From Symbiobacterium thermophilum (lineage in GTDB: Bacteria > Bacillota > Sulfobacillia > UBA995), in assembly GCA_020725145.1 (NCBI GenBank), contig DYFO01000008.1, positions 1-57,082 on the forward strand: 57,082 nucleotides of DNA, read 5' to 3'. Below the pieces are notes generated by a model. That model was given only the letters and a program-made list of their open reading frames with translations. It made no database searches and was not told the origin of the DNA. The number at the start of each line of letters is the position of its first letter. Positions within the stretch are counted from its first letter, which is position 1. A program made the translations under genes and the position numbers. Of this stretch, positions 31,362-39,223 are shown piece by piece.

Positions 31362-32681
31362 TTAGAACCCGGTTGGCGTTTCCTCTCTGACGCCGATTTC
31401 GGCCTGCAAGCCCAGGCTGCGACACCCCCACATGATCGCGAGGTACAACACGAAAGCGATCACGATGGAGTTGACCGAGGGTATGCCCCAGGTAATGACG
31501 TACCCCAGAATGGAAGCTACGAACCACGCCAGGAAAGCCGGCCACGACCAAGCCGCATACCTGGTCCCCGAGCCGAAGGTGTAGGCGCCGCGCTTGAGCA
31601 GCCAGTAGTCGGCGATCAAGATGCCCGCCACCGGAGGAATGGTAACCCCCAATAGCACGAGCCACGGGACGAAGTAGTCGGCAAGCCCCCATACGCCGAA
31701 GGCGGTGGCGATCACTCCAAGGACAACCACGATGTGTCGCTTCTTGGCTTTGACCACGTTGCTGACCCCGAGCGAGGACGAGTAAAGGTTGTTGTCGTTG
31801 GTGGTCCACTGGCCGCCGATCAGTATGAACAAGGCCGGCAGGCCCAGCCCCAGAGCGAGCATGGCCGAGGGGAGATCCCCCGATCCGGTAGCGAGAGAAG
31901 TGATGGCACCGGCGCTGATGATGAAGGTGTTGGCCACCATGTATCCGAATACGGTTGCTATCCACGCCGCTTTGGCGTCCTTGGCGTAGCGGGTGATATC
32001 GGCCTGGATGACCGAACCCACCGCGAAGGAGCCGACCGCGAGGGTGACTCCGGTGCCGAAGGTGATCGGGGAAAGCGGGGTAATGGCGGCCAGCGCGGCT
32101 ATTCCTCCCGCCCGGCCCACGGCCGCGACGATCCCGACCAGGGCCAGTACGGTGATCCCGGGGATGGCGACCTTGCTCAGGAGGCTAAGGCCGCGGAACC
32201 CGTAGTAAGCGGTGATCATCATCAGAAGACCGCCCCAGCCGGCCGCCACCTTGACCGACGCGAGGGCGCCGCCGCCGGGGAACATCGCGTTTATGGTCTG
32301 ACCGAAGAACCCGGTCTGCACCGAGTACCAGCCGACCAGGGTAACCGCCCACAGCAGCCCGATGACCTTGGCTCCCTCACGGCCGAAGGCGTGTCGCGAG
32401 AGCATGGTGGTGGAGACCCCCTTCTGGGCTCCTGCCGCCCCCACCAATCCCCCGTAGATCGCCAAGATCGTGTTTCCGACGAAGGTCGCGGCAATGGCCT
32501 GCCAAAGCGAGAGCCCTGCCGCCATGGCCGCGCCCGTAAACAGACCTGACATGCAGATGCAAAAGCCCGCAGCGACGAGCGCCACTTCGAGCGTGCTACG
32601 GCGCTCGTCAGCGGGAACCGGTGTTACAGCATGATCACCGGCGTAGTCGGCGAGCCGGTCAGTAGCCGTTCCAACTGCCAT
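31362..32681 (-). CDS. NCS1-family permease (cytosine/purine/allantoin type, CodB-like)
   Basis: The 439-residue membrane protein has about twelve helices and the features of NCS1 cytosine permeases: SLWQAIAATFVGN, GVSTTMLSRHAFG, GWYSVQTGFFG, QADITRYAKDAKAAW and QWTTNDNNLYSSSLGVSNV. NCS1 carriers import nucleobases, hydantoins, allantoin or pyridine vitamins with Na+ or H+. ATG 32681 is 8 nt after GGAGG. It lies between two M29/NicX-fold enzyme genes with a PucR regulator upstream, pointing to nitrogenous ring compounds as substrate. Confidence 0.88.
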   Translation of the reverse strand: MAVGTATDRLADYAGDHAVTPVPADERRSTLEVALVAAGFCICMSGLFTGAAMAAGLSLWQAIAATFVGNTILAIYGGLVGAAGAQKGVSTTMLSRHAFGREGAKVIGLLWAVTLVGWYSVQTGFFGQTINAMFPGGGALASVKVAAGWGGLLMMITAYYGFRGLSLLSKVAIPGITVLALVGIVAAVGRAGGIAALAAITPLSPITFGTGVTLAVGSFAVGSVIQADITRYAKDAKAAWIATVFGYMVANTFIISAGAITSLATGSGDLPSAMLALGLGLPALFILIGGQWTTNDNNLYSSSLGVSNVVKAKKRHIVVVLGVIATAFGVWGLADYFVPWLVLLGVTIPPVAGILIADYWLLKRGAYTFGSGTRYAAWSWPAFLAWFVASILGYVITWGIPSVNSIVIAFVLYLAIMWGCRSLGLQAEIGVREETPTGF

Positions 32682-32720
32682 GTTCACACCTCCAATTGAT
32701 GATCGGCCCCGGAGTGTTGC

Positions 32721-33764
32721 CTACTTGCCGCACGCTCTGGCCAGCCCGACCAGTTCCGGATGAACCACCGTGCCTTCACTGAGCAACGCTTGCCCGTCAA
32801 GCCACACCGAGGAGTTCAGGCAGATGCCGTCAGCGTGACCGGCTGCCTCGCCCAAAGCCCCCCTGAACATGGGACCCTGGTAGCCAAAGCCCCACTCCGT
32901 GCTGCCCCACACCCTTTCGTCTTCCGTGCACAGGCCGGTCAGGCGCGCTCCAGGGTTGAACCCGTAGCACACGTGGGCCAGGCTGTACATCCGGCGGTCG
33001 CCAAGCTTCTCAAGCCAGCGCCGCAGGGCGGCGGCTTCCTCGCCCCCTGCGATCTCGACGATGACGCCCTGCTTTACCGTCAGCCTGATGGGTGTGCGGA
33101 GGATGCCCAGGTCCGCCTCGCCTCCACCGGAGAAGGAGCCGTCGAACACGATGGTACCGTTGATCGTCTTCTCAATCGGAGCCCACCCGATCTGCCCCAC
33201 CAGGAAGTGGGGTCCCGGGGTCTCGGCCGTCAGCTCGTTCGTCATCGGCCGCTCGGGGTCGTTCTCGAAGCTGACATCCGTTCCCGCTGGCGTGGTGATA
33301 CGCATGTGCCTGGCCCGACGGGTAAGCTCCACCACCTTGTTCTGGAAGGCCGTCTGGGCCTTCATGTCGAGCTTGCCAATGCAGCGCACCACGCGTTCGG
33401 TATCCAGTCCGCCCAGGAAGAGGTTGCGCGTGCGGCCGTTGTGCATGGCAACCTCCCAGGGTGTGGAGTACAGCAGCCACTGGTTGTTGAACTCCACCCA
33501 GGCGTCGGTGTGGGGAATGGCGGCTGCAAGGGGATCGGGCAGGCCCGGATCCGCAACCTTGCCGTAACCGGGAGGCGTGGAGTGCCAGGCCACCATCACC
33601 TTGGCGCCAAGGGCTTGGCCGGCCTTTGCCACTTCTTCTGCCGGTCGCCAATCGTTGATCGAGTCGACGGTGATCAGGAGGCTCTCGCCTTCCTTGATCT
33701 TGACCATATCCCTGACGATCACGTACGCCGCCCTGGCCAGTTCGAGATCCTGCATCACAGGCAT
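32721..33764 (-). CDS. M29/NicX-fold metalloenzyme (long paralogue)
   Basis: The 347-residue protein shares the fold of the downstream 318-residue gene: ESLLITVDSINDWRPAEEVA in the N-terminal domain, HMRITTPAGTDVSF in the middle, and the C-terminal GEAAGHADGICLNSSVW with the HxD metal motif. The proposed function is a hydrolase or ring-opening dioxygenase acting on the substrate of the adjacent permease. ATG 33764 is 9 nt after GGAGG. The upstream untranslated region carries an inverted repeat (33810-33830), and the PucR regulator gene is immediately upstream. Confidence 0.65.
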   Translation of the reverse strand: MPVMQDLELARAAYVIVRDMVKIKEGESLLITVDSINDWRPAEEVAKAGQALGAKVMVAWHSTPPGYGKVADPGLPDPLAAAIPHTDAWVEFNNQWLLYSTPWEVAMHNGRTRNLFLGGLDTERVVRCIGKLDMKAQTAFQNKVVELTRRARHMRITTPAGTDVSFENDPERPMTNELTAETPGPHFLVGQIGWAPIEKTINGTIVFDGSFSGGGEADLGILRTPIRLTVKQGVIVEIAGGEEAAALRRWLEKLGDRRMYSLAHVCYGFNPGARLTGLCTEDERVWGSTEWGFGYQGPMFRGALGEAAGHADGICLNSSVWLDGQALLSEGTVVHPELVGLARACGK

Positions 33765-33809
33765 AAGCTGCTTCCTCCCTCGTCTGGTTAGCACCAAGAA
33801 CAGCCCTGC

Positions 33810-33830
33810 GTCAGGTGCCGGCAACCTGAC
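33810..33830 (-). repeat. Inverted repeat upstream of the M29/permease operon
   Basis: GTCAGGT (33810-33816) and ACCTGAC (33824-33830) are perfect 7-bp arms around a 7-nt spacer, 46 bp before the start codon at 33764. It may be an operator or a 5' UTR hairpin. Confidence 0.45.
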
Positions 33831-33910
33831 CTCGCAAGCACGCATGCCGTAAGTTTGACAAGAGCGAATAATTGGCCTTCGTGCAGATATCCAGACATAG
33901 GGGGTGGATC

Positions 33911-33927
33911 TTGGGCAAACTGCCCAA
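33911..33927. promoter_or_regulatory. Palindrome, candidate PucR-type operator
   Basis: TTGGGCA-AAC-TGCCCAA is a perfect 17-bp palindrome just after the pucR-like stop codon and about 150 bp before the catabolic operon it probably controls. The position and symmetry suit a regulator binding site; without a U tract it is a poor terminator. Confidence 0.4.
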
Positions 33928-33930
33928 ACG

Positions 33931-35595
33931 TCAGGCTAGGCGACGGAGGGCAAAAGCCAAAATGAAGCGAAAACGTTCACGTTCCGAACAAGGGTCGACC
34001 CCAAGTACTTCATGTATCTTGCCCAGTCGATATGCAAGGGTATTGCGGTGGATGAACAGCCGCGCGGCGGTCAAGCTTGCACTTTCCCGGCAGGCGAAGT
34101 AGGTCTCCAGCGTGGTTACCAGCTCCGTGTGGTGACGGCGGTCGTAGTCCACGAGGGGAGCCAGCGTGGCCGCAACCAGCTCGGCGCCTCTGGGAGTGCC
34201 GGCCACCGTTTCCAACAGCTCAAACGCCTTCACCTCGTCGATGGTGACGATGTTGCCCGGCCCGTACACCTTGCGTCCGAGGCTTATGGCGCGGCGGGCG
34301 TCTTCGTAGCTCCGCCAAAGCTCGGTGGGTCGTCGCTGGTAACTGCCGATGCCAATGCTGACCGTCGATGCCAGCGCCCCCTCCAGAGCCTCCCGGATGC
34401 TGCGGGCAAGCGCCCGTGCCTGGCGGCAGGATTCCTCCGCATCACTCCCGTCGAGCATGACCACGGCCCAATCGCTGCGCGGCACCATTACGTGGCGGGG
34501 CCCGGCCTGTCGCACCACCTCCGCCAGCACGGTGCCCGCTCGTCGGGTGAACGCGCCGACCTCTTCCCCCGCCTCGCCCTCGCTCCCGTCCTGCTGCGAG
34601 GCATCGCACTGCACGACAAGCACCCTGTGTTTGGAGGCCAGGTTCCATCCCACAGCCTGTCCCCGGGCCAGGAGAACCGCCTCGGACTTGATGTTGCCGA
34701 ACAGCACATCGTCAAGGAAATCGCGTTGCACTCGCCGCTCCGTCTCAAGAACCGCACGCTCCTTGGCCAGATGCAGAGCGGCAACATTGCATGCCCTTTC
34801 CAGGCTCACCCGCAGCCACCGGTGGGGTCCCGGGTTCCCAAGCCACACCACCATCCAGCCGTGGACGGCGTGGCCGACTCGAATCGGCCTGGCCAGCAGG
34901 GTCACGATTTCTCCGCCATCGGGCAGATTGACGAAGGTCTCCTGGGTGGGCGCGGAGTCGCGTTCGACCTCCAGCACGGGAACGGGAAGCTTACCGGCGG
35001 TGACGAGCTCTTGGAGCTTGGCGCCGAAGAGCCCCGCATCGGCACTCTCAAGCTCCAGTAGACCCATGTGCTCGTCATGTACGCTGACGGGGTTGCCCAC
35101 CAACTCGCTAAGGCTACGGGCTATTGCGCCCAACCCTTTGTTCTCAAGGATCAGCGCGCTCATCTGATCGTGAACCCTCAGGGCATACTCCAGCTCGCAG
35201 GCCTGCCGCTCAACGATCTCCCTGTAGATAGGGTAGATCACTTCTATGTAGGCAACGTCGTCGGGGATATGCAGAAGCGGGAAGGCCAGCTCGTCAGCCT
35301 TGGCCACGACCTCAGGCGCCACGCCGGGACCGTAGCGCCTGGGGTAACAAACGACGAGGCCCGCCGACTGGCGCAGGTTCATGTGCTCCAGCATCTCCAG
35401 CTGAGCGCCGGTGTTGTCCTTTAGCGTGTAGAACGCGGTCAGCCAGAGCTCGTGTCCCCGGAACCAGTGGTGGGCGTCGGGAACTTCTATGACGCTCACA
35501 TGCCGGATCTCGCGGTCCAGCCCGGCGTGGCCCGCCACCAGCGTCGCCTTCTCAAGGGCCCCGAGTCGGAGGGCTTCGCGTACCGTGAGTCCCAT
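33931..35595 (-). CDS. PucR-family transcriptional regulator
   Basis: The 554-residue regulator has a PucR N-terminal ligand domain (about 1-125: LTVREALRLGALEKATLVAG, RGHELWLTAFY), a central GGDEF-like region (about 290-420) and a C-terminal PucR HTH (about 490-554: LTAARLFIHRNTLAYRLGKI). PucR proteins control purine, amino-acid and related catabolic genes. It is upstream of and co-oriented with the M29/NCS1/racemase operon and is the likely regulator. ATG 35595 lacks a clear ribosome binding site; TTG 35622 with AAGGAA is an alternative. Confidence 0.88.
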   Translation of the reverse strand: MGLTVREALRLGALEKATLVAGHAGLDREIRHVSVIEVPDAHHWFRGHELWLTAFYTLKDNTGAQLEMLEHMNLRQSAGLVVCYPRRYGPGVAPEVVAKADELAFPLLHIPDDVAYIEVIYPIYREIVERQACELEYALRVHDQMSALILENKGLGAIARSLSELVGNPVSVHDEHMGLLELESADAGLFGAKLQELVTAGKLPVPVLEVERDSAPTQETFVNLPDGGEIVTLLARPIRVGHAVHGWMVVWLGNPGPHRWLRVSLERACNVAALHLAKERAVLETERRVQRDFLDDVLFGNIKSEAVLLARGQAVGWNLASKHRVLVVQCDASQQDGSEGEAGEEVGAFTRRAGTVLAEVVRQAGPRHVMVPRSDWAVVMLDGSDAEESCRQARALARSIREALEGALASTVSIGIGSYQRRPTELWRSYEDARRAISLGRKVYGPGNIVTIDEVKAFELLETVAGTPRGAELVAATLAPLVDYDRRHHTELVTTLETYFACRESASLTAARLFIHRNTLAYRLGKIHEVLGVDPCSERERFRFILAFALRRLA

Positions 35596-35714
35596 GATCG
35601 CAGGTTTCGTGCCAAGTCGCAACGTTCCTTCTACCTGTGGGTATCGGGAATTTCCGGCAGGACGGCCGCCGGGCCCGGGCGTTCCCGGGGCGACCGCGGT
35701 CCGGCGCGTGGGGC

Positions 35715-35744
35715 TTTACGGCAGCCTGCGGGCGGGTCTAAAAT
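35715..35744 (+). promoter_or_regulatory. Sigma-A-like promoter of the FmdB-type gene
   Basis: TTTACG (35715-35720) and TAAAAT (35739-35744) are 18 bp apart. Transcription would begin near 35751, immediately before the GGGAGGG ribosome binding site of the gene at 35768. Confidence 0.45.
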
Positions 35745-35767
35745 GGGACCCGGGAGGGAAGATCGTC

Positions 35768-36001
35768 TTGCCCATCTACGAGTTCCGCTGCCAGGACTGC
35801 CACCGCCGTTTCGAGATCCTCTGCCGCATGGGTGAGGACGGCTCCACGCTGTCCTGCCCCGACTGCGCGGGCAAGCGCCTCGAGCGGTGCATGTCTACCT
35901 TCGCCGCCTTCTCCCGCGATGCCGGAGGCTCGTCCAAATCGCTGGGACCTTCCGGCTGCTCCAGCTGCACGAGCCCAAGCTGCCGAAGCTGCGGCGGCTA
36001 G
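35768..36001 (+). CDS. FmdB-family zinc ribbon protein
   Basis: The 77-residue protein starts MPIYEFRCQDCHRRFEILC and continues LSCPDCAGKRLERCMSTF, the standard single zinc ribbon of the FmdB/regulatory-protein family, here with a Ser/Cys-rich tail (SGCSSCTSPSCRSCGG). TTG 35768 follows GGGAGGG. The family is small and cytosolic; a regulatory role is assumed but not established. It converges with the acetyltransferase gene. Confidence 0.85.
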   Translation: MPIYEFRCQDCHRRFEILCRMGEDGSTLSCPDCAGKRLERCMSTFAAFSRDAGGSSKSLGPSGCSSCTSPSCRSCGG

Positions 36002-36002
36002 C

Positions 36003-37199
36003 CTAGAAGAAGTCCTGGAGCCAGCCGAGCCGTCCGCCGAGGCACCGGCCAAGCCAGGGCAGGAGCTCCGGCCGGTCACCGGTGACCGCCAGTCGTCCCA
36101 GAGCCAGGGCAGCCTGTGGTGGTAGCTTGCCCGCGTAGAGCCCCGACAGCGTGGCGGCGTCGCACTCGAGATCCCAGGAGGCGGCAGCCGGGGCCGGCCG
36201 TACGGCACATCGTCCCCGATCCCAGGCCACGTGGAATACCCCGTCGTTCCACGGGCACAGCTCGTCGCGCACCCGCCACTTGAGCTCACCGTCCTCGGCC
36301 CCGGGGTAGGAACGGCCCTCCAGCGCGGCCTTGACATCCACCACTCGCAACATGAAGCCGTCGCGCACCGTGGCCTCGGTGCGATCCGGCCAGCGGTGAA
36401 GCAGGAGATCGTCGGGAGGAAGCACCAGCTCCACCCGCTGAGCCTGCGAATCGTGGTTGCCCAGCAGTCCCAGCAAGGCCTGGTGCGCCCGTCCGTCGAG
36501 GGCCACGAACTCCCGCACCAGAAGCTGCCGCCAATCATCGGGAAGGGGCCGGAAGGCATACGTCACGTAGCCCGCGGGCCCCGATTCCGGAGAGCACACC
36601 AGGTAGGTGAACCTGCGCTCGTTACGGTGCTGCAACCTGCGCTTCCAGTCCTCCGGTTGCCTGACCAGGCAGCCGTGGAACCGCCTTGCCCATCGCGAGT
36701 ACAGGTCGTCGAGCACTGCCAGGTCCGCGGGGGAGTCGGCGCCGACCGGGCGGGCGGTCCACCCGCGGCCGATATCACGCGGCAACGCGGCCAGGGGAAG
36801 CGTGACCCACAGCTGCAGGCCGCCCGTTTCCCATCCCAGCCGCCGGTAGAAGGCATAAGAGAAGGGCCATAGCAGGCTCAACACCTTGCCCTGATCTCGA
36901 ACCTCTTTCATGACCTCCTGCAGCAGCCGCCGGCAGTACCCTCGGCGCCGGTGTTCGGGCGCGGTGGCCACGCCCCCGAGCCCCACCGCCCCGAGCCGAT
37001 CGGGACCGAACCACACCTCGCGGCCGATGATCTCCAGCACGGCGGCTACCTCGTCGCCTATCGCCAGCACCCGGCTGGCCGACAGGTCGTGCTCACCCGG
37101 CTCGTAGCGCGGAGGGTCCACGTTCCAGGCCTGCGAGTGGATGCTCGCCAGGCGGGTAACCTCCTCGGGGCGGGCGGGTCGCACCACCGGTTCGGACAT
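36003..37199 (-). CDS. Eis-like GNAT N-acetyltransferase
   Basis: The 398-residue protein has the Eis layout: a GNAT domain (about 1-140; VGLGGVATAPEHRRRGYCRRLL is the acetyl-CoA pyrophosphate loop), a second GNAT-like domain, and a C-terminal SCP2-like domain. FSYAFYRRLGWE is typical of the family. Eis proteins acetylate amines such as aminoglycosides or lysines using acetyl-CoA. ATG 37199 lies 12 bp after the hemL stop, so the two are cotranscribed. The natural acceptor is unknown. Confidence 0.87.
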   Translation of the reverse strand: MSEPVVRPARPEEVTRLASIHSQAWNVDPPRYEPGEHDLSASRVLAIGDEVAAVLEIIGREVWFGPDRLGAVGLGGVATAPEHRRRGYCRRLLQEVMKEVRDQGKVLSLLWPFSYAFYRRLGWETGGLQLWVTLPLAALPRDIGRGWTARPVGADSPADLAVLDDLYSRWARRFHGCLVRQPEDWKRRLQHRNERRFTYLVCSPESGPAGYVTYAFRPLPDDWRQLLVREFVALDGRAHQALLGLLGNHDSQAQRVELVLPPDDLLLHRWPDRTEATVRDGFMLRVVDVKAALEGRSYPGAEDGELKWRVRDELCPWNDGVFHVAWDRGRCAVRPAPAAASWDLECDAATLSGLYAGKLPPQAALALGRLAVTGDRPELLPWLGRCLGGRLGWLQDFF

Positions 37200-37211
37200 C
37201 GTCTCGCCTCC

Positions 37212-38531
37212 TCAGTCAAGGGCGGCGAAGGCCGCCGCGGCCGCTTCCAGCGTTTCCTCGAGCTCCATGGGACCGTGGGCGGTGGAGGTGAACCAGCACT
37301 CATAGGGCGACGGCGCCAGCAGCACCCCGCGGTCCAGCAGCAGCCGGTGGAACCGGGCGAAGCGCCGATGGTCGGACGCCTCGGCTCCCGCCAGATCGCG
37401 CACCTTCTCCGCAGTGAAGAACAGCGTGAACATGGAACCCCGGCGGTTCAGCGTCACCGGGATCCCACGGTCGGCCGCAAGCTGCCTGAGCCCCTCGGCG
37501 AGCACCGCTCCGGAGCGTTCGAGCTCCTCGTAGACTCCCGGACGCCCCAGCTCCTCCAGGGTGGCCAGCCCCGCCGCCACCGCCAGGGGGTTGCCGGCAT
37601 GCGTTCCGGCCTGGTATACTCCGCCCTCGGGCGCCAGGCGCGACATGATCGCCCGGCGGCCGCCCAACGCCGCCAGCGGCAACCCCCCGCCTATGATCTT
37701 CCCCAGACAGGTCAGGTCGGCCGTCACCCCCAGCAGATCCTGCACCGCCCCGTGATGGAAACGGAACCCGGTGATGATCTCGTCGAAGACGAGCAGCGCT
37801 CCGGCCGCGGTGGCCAGCCGGCGCAAACCCGGAAGAAAGCCGGGCTCCGGTTCCACCAGGCCCATGTTGCCCGCGACCGGCTCCACCAGGATGGCCGCCA
37901 CCTCTTCGCCGCGGGCGGCGAAGAAGCCGCGAACCGCCCCGAGGTCGTTGTAGGGAAGGCTGACCACCTCCGACGCGGTGGCGGAACCGACTCCCAGGCT
38001 GTCGGGGACCCCGACGGTGGCGGCACCCGACCCGGCACGCACCAGCACGGGGTCGCTGTGCCCGTGGTAGGCCCCATCGAACTTGACCACGAGTCTTCTT
38101 CCGGTATATCCCCGTGCCAGCCGTATGGCGGTCATCACCGCTTCGGTGCCGGTGGTGAGCAGCCGCACCATCTCAAGCGACGGAATCGCCGCCCGTAGCG
38201 TTTCGGCCAGCTCCGTCTCGCCCGGGGTGGGCGTCCCTAGCAGCGGCCCCTGGCGCACCGCGGCGCTCACCGCTTCCACCACGCGGGGATGGGCGTGCCC
38301 CAGGATAAGCGGGCCGTATGCCGCCAGGTAGTCGAGGTAGGAGTTGCCGTCCACGTCCCACACCCTTGCTCCCTGCCCGCGGAGCAGGACGACCGGGGGG
38401 CCTCCTCCCACCTTCCCGAAAGCCCGGGCAGGGCTGTTCACGCCGCCGGGAATGATCGCGCGGGCCCGGGTGTGGGCCTCGCGGCTTCCGGGACCCGAGC
38501 GCAAGTTCTGCGGGCACTCGTAGCCGCTCAC
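37212..38531 (-). CDS. hemL: Glutamate-1-semialdehyde 2,1-aminomutase
   Basis: The 439-residue PLP enzyme matches HemL from end to end: IIPGGVNSPARAFGKVGG, DGNSYLDYLAAYGPLILGHA, TTGTEAVMTAIRLAR, FDEIITGFR, and K278 in CLGKIIGGGLP as the PLP lysine. It makes 5-aminolevulinate for haem and other tetrapyrroles. GTG 38531 follows GGGGAGG. No other hem gene is adjacent; paralogous aminomutases outside haem synthesis exist, so the role is likely but not proven by context. Confidence 0.92.
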   Translation of the reverse strand: MSGYECPQNLRSGPGSREAHTRARAIIPGGVNSPARAFGKVGGGPPVVLLRGQGARVWDVDGNSYLDYLAAYGPLILGHAHPRVVEAVSAAVRQGPLLGTPTPGETELAETLRAAIPSLEMVRLLTTGTEAVMTAIRLARGYTGRRLVVKFDGAYHGHSDPVLVRAGSGAATVGVPDSLGVGSATASEVVSLPYNDLGAVRGFFAARGEEVAAILVEPVAGNMGLVEPEPGFLPGLRRLATAAGALLVFDEIITGFRFHHGAVQDLLGVTADLTCLGKIIGGGLPLAALGGRRAIMSRLAPEGGVYQAGTHAGNPLAVAAGLATLEELGRPGVYEELERSGAVLAEGLRQLAADRGIPVTLNRRGSMFTLFFTAEKVRDLAGAEASDHRRFARFHRLLLDRGVLLAPSPYECWFTSTAHGPMELEETLEAAAAAFAALD

Positions 38532-38553
38532 GGTTCCTCCCCTTTCCGTTGTG

Positions 38554-38581
38554 CTACCCTGGCTCGTTCTGCGCGTGTCAA
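38554..38581 (-). promoter_or_regulatory. Possible promoter of hemL
   Basis: A perfect -35 TTGACA (38581-38576) is followed at 16-17 bp by a poor -10 (GGTAGC). The -35 is convincing, the -10 is not. Confidence 0.3.
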
Positions 38582-39223
38582 GTTGCCTCCTGCCCCGGGG
38601 GAGTCACAGTCTGCCGGAAGGAGAAACCCGGGGGATGTCGAGCTTGGGCGGGAGCATTGGCACGCATATCCATTGCCGGAACCTGCTGCCAGGCAGCGCT
38701 GGCGATGCGGTACGTGGTGAACGGCAGGACGACAATCCGATCGGCGGGGGAGGTATCGTAACCCGCGCTGGTGTGTAAGCTGCAGGAACGCGTATCCCCG
38801 GGTGGCCGGTTCTGTGAGCAATGGAGGCTGCCCTATCGCCAGGGTGGGTGCGGACGGGACCGCCCGGGCGGCGTACCGGATGGGGGACCGGCCGGCCTTC
38901 GGCGTCGACCGTCACGGCAACGCCTTCCTGTTCCTCTCAACCCAGCATGAGAAGCAGCCGGCCTACCGCGCCTGGGACGGCACATTCGGGTCGGCGCCGG
39001 TCTGCCTCGGCAAGCAGGCGGGTCAGCCGGACGTGGCCGCGGGTGGCGACATCGGGCACGTGGCCTTGGAAGTGCCTTCTCCGAAGTCGGGCAACGGTTT
39101 CCACTCAAAGTATCCCGGGGAATTTCTGTACCTGCGGGGGCTCCCCGGCCGGCTCCTCGAGGCGGGGAACGCGCTCGCCGCGCCGCTCCTCACACCGCCG
39201 CAACGTCAGCGGGGCTCGCCCGC
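38582..39223. other. Region without a clear intact gene
   Basis: About 640 bp between hemL and the RCC1 gene hold no frame with start, ribosome binding site and convincing composition throughout. The plus-strand stretch 38870-39170 looks protein-like (see the pseudogene entry). The rest appears non-coding. No RNA gene was recognised. Confidence 0.4.
38802..39217 (+). pseudogene. Possible degraded coding fragment
   Basis: In one plus-strand frame the segment GDRPAFGVDRHGNAFLFLST, then AYRAWDGTFGSAPVCLG and GGDIGHVALEVPSP, looks like real protein with beta-propeller-like strands. The sequence before and after does not. It ends where the antisense RCC1 gene starts. It may be a fragment of a secreted beta-propeller protein. 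No family is assigned. Confidence 0.25.

Noticed and set aside
30352-33764. Standard nicotinate degradation (nic) cluster
   Set aside because: The two NicX-fold proteins and racemase-fold protein recall it, but no deformylase (NicD), maleamate amidase (NicF) or hydroxylase genes are present.
33911-33927. Rho-independent terminator for pucR
   Set aside because: The stem is only 7 bp with no U tract on either strand; an operator fits the symmetry better.
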